Assembly (NCBI GenBank): GCA_913775005.1
Contig: CAJYKY010000465.1
Span: 1 to 7,300, forward strand
DNA length: 7,300 nucleotides
Direction: 5' to 3'
Source of the DNA: an uncultured Achromobacter sp.
GTDB lineage: Bacteria; Pseudomonadota; Gammaproteobacteria; Burkholderiales; Burkholderiaceae_B
The notes below the pieces were generated by a model. That model made no database searches. It was not told where the DNA came from and worked only from the letters and a program-made list of their open reading frames with translations. Positions 1-7,300 of the stretch are shown piece by piece. Within the stretch, counting starts at the first letter, position 1, and each line of letters begins with the position of its first letter. The position numbers and the translations under genes are program-made.

Positions 1-2454
<2,454 letters not shown>

Positions 2455-2621
2455 CGGGCGGCGGGTCCGTCTGGCGGCAAAGGAAAGGGGGATAAGGCTG
2501 GGGCGTTGCAGGAAAACCGGTGAAGAAACTGGGCTTGATTTTACGCAGCGTTCCTTACGGGAACGGCGGTTTGCTCGGTTAAAGTTCGGGGTATCCCTTC
2601 GTCTTTCTAGAAGCCCCCTTT
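2455..2621. promoter_or_regulatory. Divergent ppc/queC intergenic region with a perfect dyad
   Basis: This 167-bp gap must hold the start signals of both ppc (leftward) and queC (rightward). It contains a perfect inverted repeat, CGTTCC (2549-2554) and GGAACG (2560-2565), with 5 bp between the arms. On the minus strand a -10-like TAAAAT lies at 2543-2538, about 85 bp before the ppc ATG. The dyad would then sit in the -35/spacer part of that promoter, but no good -35 hexamer is visible. No convincing sigma-70 pair was found for queC. The promoter call is an inference; the dyad is read directly. Confidence 0.35.
2609..2613 (+). promoter_or_regulatory. Weak ribosome binding site of queC
   Basis: AGAAG lies 8 nt before the queC ATG at 2622. 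It is a partial match to AGGAGG, and it supports this start over later in-frame codons because the protein aligns with the family from its first residues. Confidence 0.4.
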
Positions 2622-3341
2622 ATGCAAAATCATCAACGTCGCGCGCTCGTGCTGTTTTCGGGCGGTCAGGATTCCACCACTTGTCTGGCGTGGGCGCTTG
2701 CGCGTTATGCGCATGTGGAGACGGTGGCGTTCGATTATGGTCAGCGCCATCACATTGAACTGTCGGCACGCTTGAATGTGTTGCGTGATATCCGGGCGAA
2801 TTTTCCGGACTGGGCGCCGCGTCTTGGGGAAGACCATCTGCTGGATTTGAAGGTGTTGGGGCAGGTGGGCGATACGGCGATGACGAGCGATCGCGCGATC
2901 GAGATGCAGGCCAATGGGCTGCCCAATACGTTTGTGCCGGGACGCAATCTGTTGTTTCTGACGCTGGCGGCGGCGCTGGGGTATCGGCGTCAGCTGGATG
3001 TGCTGGTGGGCGGGATGTGCGAGACGGATTTTTCCGGGTATCCGGATTGCCGCGATGACACGATCAAGGCGCAGCAGGTGGCGTTGGGGTTAGGGTTGGG
3101 GTCGCGGGTCACGATTGAAACGCCGTTGATGTGGATTGATAAGTCGGAGACTTGGGCGCTGGCGTACGAGCTGGGTAGGGATGCGCTGGTGGAGACGATC
3201 ATCGAGGAAAGCCATACCTGCTATCTCGGCGAGCGCGGGGCGCGGCATGGCTGGGGGTATGGCTGCGGCGAATGCCCGGCTTGCAAGTTGAGGAAGATTG
3301 GGTGGGAGAAGTGGGTGGTGGCTTCTGCTGCTGAGGGGTGA
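2622..3341 (+). CDS. queC: 7-cyano-7-deazaguanine (preQ0) synthase QueC
   Basis: QueC converts 7-carboxy-7-deazaguanine to preQ0 using ATP and ammonia, in the cytosol, on the pathway to queuosine in tRNA. The 239-residue product is near the usual length (E. coli about 231). The PP-loop ATP-pyrophosphatase signature SGGQDSTT is at residues 13-20, followed by DYGQRH (38-43), PNTFVPGRN (101-109), ETDFSGYPDCRD (134-145) and ETPLMWIDKSETWAL (166-180), all family hallmarks. The zinc site is complete: Cys200, Cys215, Cys218 and Cys221. The first two cysteines are separated by 14 residues, more than in E. coli, because of a GERGARHGWGYG loop. The start is the ATG that leaves seven residues before the first beta strand. 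No other queuosine gene lies in the window, so it appears to stand alone. Its codons use more T- and G-ending forms (TTG, GAT, GGG) than the LysR gene. A G-quadruplex-type run lies inside it at 3086-3108. Confidence 0.97.
   Translation: MQNHQRRALVLFSGGQDSTTCLAWALARYAHVETVAFDYGQRHHIELSARLNVLRDIRANFPDWAPRLGEDHLLDLKVLGQVGDTAMTSDRAIEMQANGLPNTFVPGRNLLFLTLAAALGYRRQLDVLVGGMCETDFSGYPDCRDDTIKAQQVALGLGLGSRVTIETPLMWIDKSETWALAYELGRDALVETIIEESHTCYLGERGARHGWGYGCGECPACKLRKIGWEKWVVASAAEG
3086..3108 (+). other. G-quadruplex-type motif inside queC
   Basis: Four G-runs lie on the coding strand at 3086-3089, 3093-3095, 3098-3101 and 3106-3108, with loops of 3, 2 and 4 nt. This meets the usual pattern of four G3+ runs with 1-7 nt loops. 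It encodes the LGLGLGSR part of QueC (residues 155-162). Folding in DNA or mRNA is not shown. Confidence 0.5.
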
Positions 3342-3410
3342 TCTCGGCTTCTATTGATGTCTGGGTGTCGTGCTATTGACCGCCCGGCGCGGGGGCGCTG
3401 CGAGGCGCGC

Positions 3411-3483
3411 GGGGCAACGATTGCGGTCCGGAGCCTTCGCTCCGGACTGCCCCGTCGTCATCCTCGTTGCGGCCTGCGGCCGC
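3411..3483. repeat. Cluster of inverted repeats, possible dispersed intergenic element
   Basis: The core is a perfect 9-bp stem, GTCCGGAGC (3426-3434) with GCTCCGGAC (3439-3447), closed by the tetraloop CTTC. One G-T pair extends it to 12 bp (3423-3450). An outer pair, GGGGCA (3411-3416) with TGCCCC (3448-3453), can nest around it. A wider pair, GCAACGA (3414-3420) with TCGTTGC (3464-3470), brackets the whole. It is followed by GCGGCC (3469-3474) and GGCCGC (3478-3483) with TGC between. No T-tract follows the core stem on either strand, so it is not a standard intrinsic terminator. Intergenic repeat of the REP type and structured RNA are both possible. Confidence 0.5.
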
Positions 3484-3637
3484 TGCCTTCGGATTCCCTC
3501 GGGCTTATCGACGCCCCACGCACCGCGCAGCACCCCCACACCGGGCTCGTTATTGGATTACTGACGGGCATCGGGAAGGGCGGTGTGCTTGGCGTTTTAG
3601 CGGGCGCCGGTTGGGGATGAAAGATTTTGCAGGGCCC

Positions 3638-3672
3638 GCCCCAGGTCGGCCGCGCGGGCGGCCTTTTGGGGC
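3638..3672 (+). terminator. Terminator-like hairpin between convergent genes
   Basis: A perfect G+C stem, GGCCGC (3648-3653) with GCGGCC (3658-3663) and loop GCGG, is followed on the plus strand by TTTT (3664-3667). An outer arm pair, GCCCC (3638-3642) with GGGGC (3668-3672), could extend it. The plus orientation would end transcripts from the queC side, about 300 bp past the queC stop. On the minus strand the T-run becomes an A-run before the stem and no T-run follows, so it is a weaker terminator for the MFS operon. The T-tract is short. Confidence 0.45.
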
Positions 3673-3783
3673 TTACGCGGTGGGGTTTTGCCGCGTGCTT
3701 TCGCTGCGGGCTTTCGCAGCAGGCTTATGCGGCGGGGCGATTGCCGTGGCCTCTACTTCCTCTGCGGTGTCTATGCGGGTCAC
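3673..3783 (-). CDS. Doubtful 36-residue ORF coupled to the end of the MFS gene
   Basis: A GTG at 3783-3781 overlaps the TGA stop of the MFS gene in a GTGA arrangement and opens a 36-codon frame ending in TAA at 3675-3673. The product would start MTRIDTAEEVEATAIAPPHK and has an alanine-, serine- and lysine-containing tail with no membrane segment or known motif. The same stop/start overlap joins the GNAT and MFS genes in this operon, which is the only positive argument. A frame of this length can arise by chance in G+C-rich DNA. I do not recognise it. Confidence 0.18.
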   Translation of the reverse strand: MTRIDTAEEVEATAIAPPHKPAAKARSESTRQNPTA

Positions 3784-4979
3784 GCATTTAGATTCCTTGG
3801 CGGAATCGTCCGGGCGATGAATTTCCAGCGTAGTACGAATGCGGCGATGGCGATGGCGGCTGCCAGGGCGGCCGAGATTGCCATTGTTGTTCGGGCGCCC
3901 GCCATTTCTATGGCGAAGGCGTAGGCGATGGGGGCGGTGGCCGTCAGCAGGAAGCTGGGGACCAGCAGCGCGCCGACCAGGGTTCCGTAGCTGCGGAAGT
4001 CGAACAGCGCCAGCGGCAGCGTGCCGCGTGTGATGGTCATCAGGCCGTTGCAGGCGCCGTACAGCACGGCGTAGGCGGCGGTGGCGTAGAGATTGCCTTG
4101 AGATAGCAGGGCAACCAGGAAACAGAGTGGCATCAGGGCGCTGACGGCTGCGGTCAAGGTCAGTGGATGCAGGCGCGATCCCAGCGCGACGTCGGCGACG
4201 CGGGCGGTGAATTGGCCTACGCCCCATAGGGCGGCGATGCTGACGGCGGCGGCGCTGGCTAGGCCTAGCCCGGATAGCAGCGAGATCAGGTGGGCGGCGT
4301 TGCCGGCGGCCAGGAAGTTGGTCAGCATCGCGATCACGGCGTAGAGCGTGCCGGCCAGTTGCCGTTCGGCGCGCGTGCGGGTCAGGGCGGTGTTTGTCTG
4401 GTTGCCGGTATGCGCTGGCGCGGCGTAGCGTTGGCGGGGTAGCGCCAGGTACAGCGGCACGGTGGCCAGCGCCAGGGCGGCGTAGACCAGCACGGCGCCG
4501 CGCCAGCCCAGCCAGTCGGACAAGGTGTGCCCCACGGGCCACATCACGGTTGAGGCCAATCCTCCGAACAAGGTGATCTGCGACATCGGGCGGCGCGCGG
4601 TGGGGCCGGCGGCGCGGGCCAGGGATGCGAAGGCGGCGTCGTACAGGCACAGGCGCATGCCCACGCCCAGCAGCAGCCAGGCAAGAAAGTAGACAGGGAT
4701 GTGGTGGGCGGCGGCAAGCAGTGCGCAGCCTGCGGCGGCGATGGCAGCGCCCAGCGGCATGACGCGGTGGCCGCCCCAGCGGTCGACGGCCTTGCCGGCC
4801 AGCGGGGATACCAGCGCCATGGTGACGATGGCGGCGGAGAAGCCGCCGTAGACGGTGGCGGCGTTCCAGCCCAGGTCGGCCGTTATGGCAGGGCCGAGCG
4901 CGCCGATCAGGTAGAAGGTGACGCCCCAGCCGATCAGCTGGGTCAGGCCCAGGCAGATGATGGCGCGCGGGGCGATCAC
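3780..4979 (-). CDS. MFS transporter, second gene of the acetyltransferase operon
   Basis: This is an inner-membrane secondary transporter of the major facilitator superfamily. The 399-residue product is the normal length for 12 transmembrane helices and is strongly hydrophobic throughout. The loop between helices 2 and 3 carries the motif-A signature G-x3-D-x2-G-x-R: GKAVDRWGGHR at residues 62-72. The N-terminus (QLIGWGVTFYLIGALGP) resembles MFS proteins often annotated as monocarboxylate or oxalate/formate-like; that subfamily is tentative. A hydrophilic loop at about residues 183-207 separates the two six-helix halves. I place the start at GTG 4979, where GTGA overlaps the TGA of the upstream acetyltransferase gene, indicating translational coupling. 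The frame stays open far upstream, but that stretch lies out of frame over the acetyltransferase gene and is not membrane-like. The substrate is unknown; export of an acetylated compound, or uptake, would both fit. Confidence 0.88.
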   Translation of the reverse strand: MIAPRAIICLGLTQLIGWGVTFYLIGALGPAITADLGWNAATVYGGFSAAIVTMALVSPLAGKAVDRWGGHRVMPLGAAIAAAGCALLAAAHHIPVYFLAWLLLGVGMRLCLYDAAFASLARAAGPTARRPMSQITLFGGLASTVMWPVGHTLSDWLGWRGAVLVYAALALATVPLYLALPRQRYAAPAHTGNQTNTALTRTRAERQLAGTLYAVIAMLTNFLAAGNAAHLISLLSGLGLASAAAVSIAALWGVGQFTARVADVALGSRLHPLTLTAAVSALMPLCFLVALLSQGNLYATAAYAVLYGACNGLMTITRGTLPLALFDFRSYGTLVGALLVPSFLLTATAPIAYAFAIEMAGARTTMAISAALAAAIAIAAFVLRWKFIARTIPPRNLNA

Positions 4980-5521
4980 GGGCGTTGCGGCGGGGTGGTG
5001 TCGCCTTCGCCCAGGCTGCGTTGCATGAGGACGGTGTCGCGCCATTCGCCATGCTTGTGGCCGACGGAGCGCAGCGTGCCTACGGGGTGAAAGCCCTGAC
5101 TGGCGTGCAGGGCCAGCGATGCGGCATTGCGGCTGTCGCCCACGACGGCCAGCATCTGGCGCCAGCCGGCGGCGGTGCAGCGTTCGATAAGTGCGGCCAG
5201 CAGCTTGCCGCCGATGCCCAGCCCGGCGCGGCCGTCCTTGATGTAGACGGAATCCTCGACAGTGTGCCGGTAGGCGGGGCGCGGCCGGTAAGCCGTGACA
5301 TAGGCGTACCCCACGACTTCGCCGTTGATCTCCGCCACCAGGTACGGCATGTCTTTTTCCAGCACGCCGGCGCGGCGCAGGCGCATTTCCGAGATGGACG
5401 GCGGTTCCAGTTCGAACGAGGCGGTGCCGTGTTCGACATGGTGGGCGTAGATGGTTTTGATGGCGGGCAGGTCCGCGTCCGCGCTGTCGCGGATGAGGAC
5501 GGTGGGGGTGTTGGGCGACAT
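4976..5521 (-). CDS. GNAT N-acetyltransferase, phosphinothricin acetyltransferase-like
   Basis: This cytosolic enzyme probably transfers an acetyl group from acetyl-CoA to the amine of a small amino-acid-like compound. The 181-residue product reads as a complete GNAT fold of the Pat/Bar/MnaT type. It opens with VLIRDSADADLPAIKTIYAHHV (broken by no gap) around residues 8-29, then has the GTASFELEPP segment (32-41), YLVAEINGEVVGYAY (60-74), and the TVEDSVYI strand (87-94). The acetyl-CoA loop RAGLGIGGKLL follows (98-108), with the Pat-like A-G-L-G form rather than the commoner R-G-x-G. GDSRNAASLALHASQGF (128-144) and GHKHGEWRDTVLMQR (154-168) end the domain. I chose ATG 5521; a TTG at 5563 adds 14 arginine-rich residues that do not look like family sequence. 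Neither start has a good ribosome site. It is first in the operon with the MFS gene and divergent from the LysR gene. Family members act on phosphinothricin, methionine sulfoximine or related compounds; the actual substrate is not known. Confidence 0.9.
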   Translation of the reverse strand: MSPNTPTVLIRDSADADLPAIKTIYAHHVEHGTASFELEPPSISEMRLRRAGVLEKDMPYLVAEINGEVVGYAYVTAYRPRPAYRHTVEDSVYIKDGRAGLGIGGKLLAALIERCTAAGWRQMLAVVGDSRNAASLALHASQGFHPVGTLRSVGHKHGEWRDTVLMQRSLGEGDTTPPQRP

Positions 5522-5668
5522 GAAAGGGCGGCGAAGTCGTGGAGTGAAGAGCCTGCGCTGCAAGGGTTGCGGGCGGGCTTGGGACGGATGTCAGTGTGGG
5601 GCAAGATCCTGCATTAATAAAGCTTTGGTCTATTATGATTTTCATAAGCAAAACTTTGGAATGCGGCA
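5522..5668. promoter_or_regulatory. A+T-rich divergent promoter region, GNAT-MFS operon / LysR gene
   Basis: This 147-bp gap separates the divergent acetyltransferase and LysR starts. Bases 5611-5660 are clearly A+T-rich against the G+C-rich surroundings, as expected for promoters. A -10-like TATTAT lies at 5631-5636 on the plus strand for the LysR gene, without a good -35. The dyad at 5633-5647 overlaps it. No confident -35/-10 pair was found for the leftward operon. The LysR gene has a weak GGA at 5658-5660, 8 nt before its ATG. Confidence 0.55.
5633..5647. promoter_or_regulatory. Candidate LysR-type operator (T-N11-A dyad)
   Basis: TTATGA (5633-5638) and TCATAA (5642-5647) form a perfect inverted repeat with 3 bp between them. 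The inner part, TATGATTTTCATA (5634-5646), fits the T-N11-A dyad rule of LysR-type regulator sites. It lies 21 bp before the LysR ATG, in the divergent gap where such sites are normally found. It overlaps the -10-like TATTAT, which would fit autorepression. The dyad is seen directly; binding by the adjacent LysR protein is inferred. Confidence 0.6.
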
Positions 5669-6559
5669 ATGCGTGGTCTGAATCTGGATCACCTGCGCAC
5701 CTTTGCGCAGGTCGTTGAATTGGGCAGTTTTTCCGCCGCCGCCGAGCGTGGTGGCGTCACCCAGCCCGCCGTCAGCCTGCAAATCCGGCAGCTGGAACGG
5801 CGCTTTGGCCTGAAGCTGGTGGAACGCGTGGGGCGCCGCGCCGGGCCGACCGCGGCGGGGTTTGAACTGCTGACGTACATCCGGGCGATCGACGCCGCGC
5901 TGGCGCAAGCCGAACAGGCCATGACCGCGCATGCGTCGCAGGTGTCCGGCCGCATCCGGCTGGGCACGGGCGCCACCGCCTGCACCTATCTGCTGCCGCC
6001 CGTGCTGGCCGAGCTGCGCCGCCGCTTTCCTGCGCTGGATGTGGTGGCCAGCACCGGCAATACGGCCGACATGCTGCGGGCGCTGGAAAACAATACGCTG
6101 GACATGGGGCTGGTGACGCTGCCTGCGCCGGGGCGCATGTTTCAGGTGACGCCCGTGATGGAAGACGAGTTCGTGGCGATCTTCCCGGCGGATGACCCGG
6201 CCGGCATTCCCGACGCTGTCACGCCGCAAGCACTGGCTTTGCGACCCTTGGTGCTGTTTGAACCGGGGGCGCGCACGCGCCGGCTGGTGGACGATTGGTT
6301 CGAAGCGGCGGGCGTGGCGGCCAAGCCCATCATGGAGCTGGGCAGCACCGAAGCCATGAAGGAAATCGTGGGCGCGGGGCTGGGCTGCGCGGTGTTGCCC
6401 AAGCTGGCGGTGTCGGGCGCCGGGCAGCGCGCCGCCTTGGCGGTCAGGTCGCTGTCGCCGCACCTGTCCCGCGATCTGGCCATCGTGATCCGCCGCGACA
6501 AGCCCTTGAGCCGGGGCCTGCGCCATCTGCAAGAAGCCTTGCTGGCGCTGCGGGCTTGA
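5669..6559 (+). CDS. LysR-type transcriptional regulator
   Basis: A cytosolic DNA-binding regulator that probably controls the divergent acetyltransferase-MFS operon and itself. The 296-residue product is the usual LysR length. The N-terminal winged helix-turn-helix is clear: LDHLRTFAQVVELGSFSAAA at residues 6-25, then TQPAVSLQIRQLERRFGLKL (31-50), which includes the recognition helix. A linker helix follows at about 60-90. The effector-binding domain starts near residue 95 (RIRLGTGATACTYLLPPVL) and shows the periplasmic-binding-protein-like fold typical of the family, including the MGLVTLP strand (146-152) and GAGLGCAVLP (235-244). Start ATG 5669 gives a normal N-terminus; the ATG at 5661 is in another frame. 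The inducer cannot be predicted from sequence. Divergent placement from its target is the classic LysR arrangement. Confidence 0.95.
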   Translation: MRGLNLDHLRTFAQVVELGSFSAAAERGGVTQPAVSLQIRQLERRFGLKLVERVGRRAGPTAAGFELLTYIRAIDAALAQAEQAMTAHASQVSGRIRLGTGATACTYLLPPVLAELRRRFPALDVVASTGNTADMLRALENNTLDMGLVTLPAPGRMFQVTPVMEDEFVAIFPADDPAGIPDAVTPQALALRPLVLFEPGARTRRLVDDWFEAAGVAAKPIMELGSTEAMKEIVGAGLGCAVLPKLAVSGAGQRAALAVRSLSPHLSRDLAIVIRRDKPLSRGLRHLQEALLALRA

Positions 6560-6594
6560 GGGCAGGGGGGCGCAGGCTTGAGGGCATGAGGGTA
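6553..6594 (+). repeat. Three short direct repeats before the AraC-type gene
   Basis: GGCTTGAGGGCA occurs perfectly at 6553-6564 and 6575-6586, 22 bp apart. A third copy at 6583-6594 (GGCATGAGGGTA) matches 10 of 12 and overlaps the second. The first copy includes the LysR stop codon TGA. The spacing of about two helical turns and the position 35-77 bp before the AraC ATG would suit a regulator site, but a local duplication is equally possible. Confidence 0.5.
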
Positions 6595-6615
6595 TTGGCG
6601 GGCCAGTGACGAATC

Positions 6616-6628
6616 GCGCAAAATGCGC
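6616..6628. repeat. Short dyad touching the AraC start
   Basis: GCGCA (6616-6620) and TGCGC (6624-6628) form a perfect dyad with AAA between, one base before the ATG at 6630. It occupies the place of the ribosome binding site, where no Shine-Dalgarno is visible. Confidence 0.4.
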
Positions 6629-6629
6629 C

Positions 6630-7300
6630 ATGCCCGCCGCCCGCCCTACCGCCGCCGTCGTTCACTCTCCCGCCGGCCTGGACCTCTTCCCCTACGAATC
6701 CTCGCGCCGTCCCGTGGCGGGCCTGGCGGTGGATTACGAAGACGGCCATCGCGTGCGCCGGCACCGGCATCGCCGTGGCCAGCTCGTCTACGCCATCTCT
6801 GGCGTGATGGTGGTGGACACCGACGCGGGCATCTGGGTGGTGCCGCCTACGCGCGGCGTCTGGGTGCCGGCGTGGGTGTCGCACGGCATCCGCATGAGCG
6901 GCGAACCGCGGATGCGCACGGTGTTCGTCGAACCCGGCGCAGCGGCCCATCTGCCTGCGCAGTGCGCGGTGTTGTCGGTATCGCCGCTGCTGCGCGAGCT
7001 GATGGCGGCCGCTGCCGAAGTGCCGCTGGACTGGGCGCCCGACACGCGCGACGGGCGTCTGATGATGTTGTTGCTGGACGAAATGCGTCAGGAACCCGTG
7101 CTGCCGCTGCATCTGCCGCAACCGGCCGAGCCGCGTCTGGCGCGGATCTGCCGCGCCATCGTGCGCCATCCGGAGCGGCGGGCGGGGGCGGCGGACTGGG
7201 CGCGGGAATTGGGGGTGGATCCCAAGACGGTGCATCGGCTGTTTCTGCGTCACACGGGCATGACGTTCGGGCGCTGGCGCCAGCAGGCGCGGCTGTTGGC
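6630..7300 (+). CDS. AraC-type transcriptional regulator, C-terminus cut by the window edge
   Basis: A cytosolic regulator with an N-terminal cupin effector domain and a C-terminal AraC DNA-binding domain. The window shows 223 full codons. The cupin part has RRHRHRRGQLVYAISGVM (residues 43-60), the WVVPPTRGVWVPAWVSHGI stretch (69-87) and MRTVFVEP (95-102), a pattern common in AraC proteins of the NimR/YeaM kind. The first HTH of the AraC domain is at about 186-207 (AGAADWARELGVDPKTVHRL), followed by the TGMTFGRWRQQARLL linker helix (209-223). The second HTH, normally another 40-50 residues, lies outside. Start ATG 6630 is the only ATG in frame before the cupin; it has no Shine-Dalgarno. The gene follows the LysR gene by 70 bp with no clear terminator between, so read-through is possible. 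Its target is not in the window; proteins of this kind often control an adjacent transporter gene. Confidence 0.9.
   Translation, partial: MPAARPTAAVVHSPAGLDLFPYESSRRPVAGLAVDYEDGHRVRRHRHRRGQLVYAISGVMVVDTDAGIWVVPPTRGVWVPAWVSHGIRMSGEPRMRTVFVEPGAAAHLPAQCAVLSVSPLLRELMAAAAEVPLDWAPDTRDGRLMMLLLDEMRQEPVLPLHLPQPAEPRLARICRAIVRHPERRAGAADWARELGVDPKTVHRLFLRHTGMTFGRWRQQARLL

Larger units (their letters stand above)
3342..3779. other. Gap of 438 bp between convergent genes, rich in inverted repeats
   Basis: No convincing protein gene was found between the end of queC and the end of the MFS gene. Short plus-strand ORFs here (for example 3370-3564 and 3354-3620) are arginine- and proline-rich with no recognisable motif, and overlap each other in different frames. 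What can be seen is a cluster of strong dyads at 3411-3483, a terminator-like hairpin at 3638-3672, and a doubtful 36-codon ORF entering from the MFS side (3673-3783, minus). The dyad cluster resembles a dispersed intergenic repeat or structured RNA, but a single copy in the window cannot prove repetition. Confidence 0.5.

Noticed and set aside
2455..2621. preQ1/preQ0 riboswitch before queC
   Set aside because: Queuosine genes can carry one, but I could not find the short pseudoknot layout. The only dyad is a plain 6-bp repeat about 57 bp before the ATG.
3370..3564. Plus-strand ORF of 64 codons after queC as a small gene
   Set aside because: Arg/Pro/Ala-rich, overlapped by two other frames of similar quality, no ribosome site, and it runs through the hairpin cluster.
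4394..5090. Plus-strand ORFs opposite the MFS gene
   Set aside because: Antisense shadows with no motif; the minus-strand membrane protein frame explains the sequence.
5522..5563. TTG start adding 14 residues to the acetyltransferase
   Set aside because: The added residues are arginine-rich and unlike the family N-terminus; ATG 5521 fits better.
4980..5669. N-terminal extension of the MFS reading frame by 230 codons
   Set aside because: The extra part is the acetyltransferase gene in another frame, is Arg/Pro/His-rich, and would begin inside the LysR promoter and start region. GTG 4979 fits the family length.
5642..6631. Minus-strand ORF of 329 codons opposite the LysR gene
   Set aside because: His/Arg/Gln/Gly-rich shadow with no motif; the plus-strand LysR frame is clear over the same bases.
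6444..7253. Minus-strand ORF of 269 codons opposite the AraC gene
   Set aside because: Antisense shadow of the AraC-type gene, with biased composition and no recognisable domain.

Overview
This is a G+C-rich stretch of bacterial chromosome. Gene content, codon bias and protein style suggest a betaproteobacterium, most likely Alcaligenaceae (Achromobacter/Bordetella type). That placement is an inference from the look of the proteins; no search was run. I see no tRNA, rRNA, CRISPR array, insertion sequence or phage gene.

Layout. (1) 1-2454, minus strand: the first 818 codons of phosphoenolpyruvate carboxylase (ppc); its C-terminus lies beyond the left edge. (2) 2455-2621: a divergent intergenic region with a short perfect dyad. 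(3) 2622-3341, plus strand: queC, the preQ0 synthase of queuosine/7-deazaguanine biosynthesis. (4) 3342-3779: a 438-bp gap between convergent genes. It is full of inverted repeats and has a plus-strand terminator-like hairpin about 300 bp past queC. A doubtful 36-codon ORF overlaps the end of the transporter gene. (5) 3780-5521, minus strand: a two-gene operon, a phosphinothricin-acetyltransferase-like GNAT followed by an MFS transporter, joined by a 4-bp GTGA stop/start overlap. (6) 5522-5668: an A+T-rich divergent promoter region with a perfect dyad that fits the LysR-type T-N11-A rule. (7) 5669-6559, plus strand: a LysR-type regulator. (8) 6630-7300, plus strand: an AraC-type regulator with an N-terminal cupin domain, cut by the right edge before its second HTH. 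Three copies (two perfect, one imperfect) of a 12-bp direct repeat lie just upstream of it.

How it fits together. ppc (anaplerotic oxaloacetate supply) and queC are housekeeping genes. The LysR gene diverges from the acetyltransferase-MFS pair and the shared promoter holds a good LysR-box candidate. The likely arrangement is a small LysR-controlled unit that acetylates a small amine or amino-acid-like compound and moves it, or a related compound, across the inner membrane. The substrate cannot be read from the sequence. I find no clearly new defence or mobile system; the less ordinary signals are the regulatory dyads, the structured gap after queC and the repeat cluster before the AraC gene.
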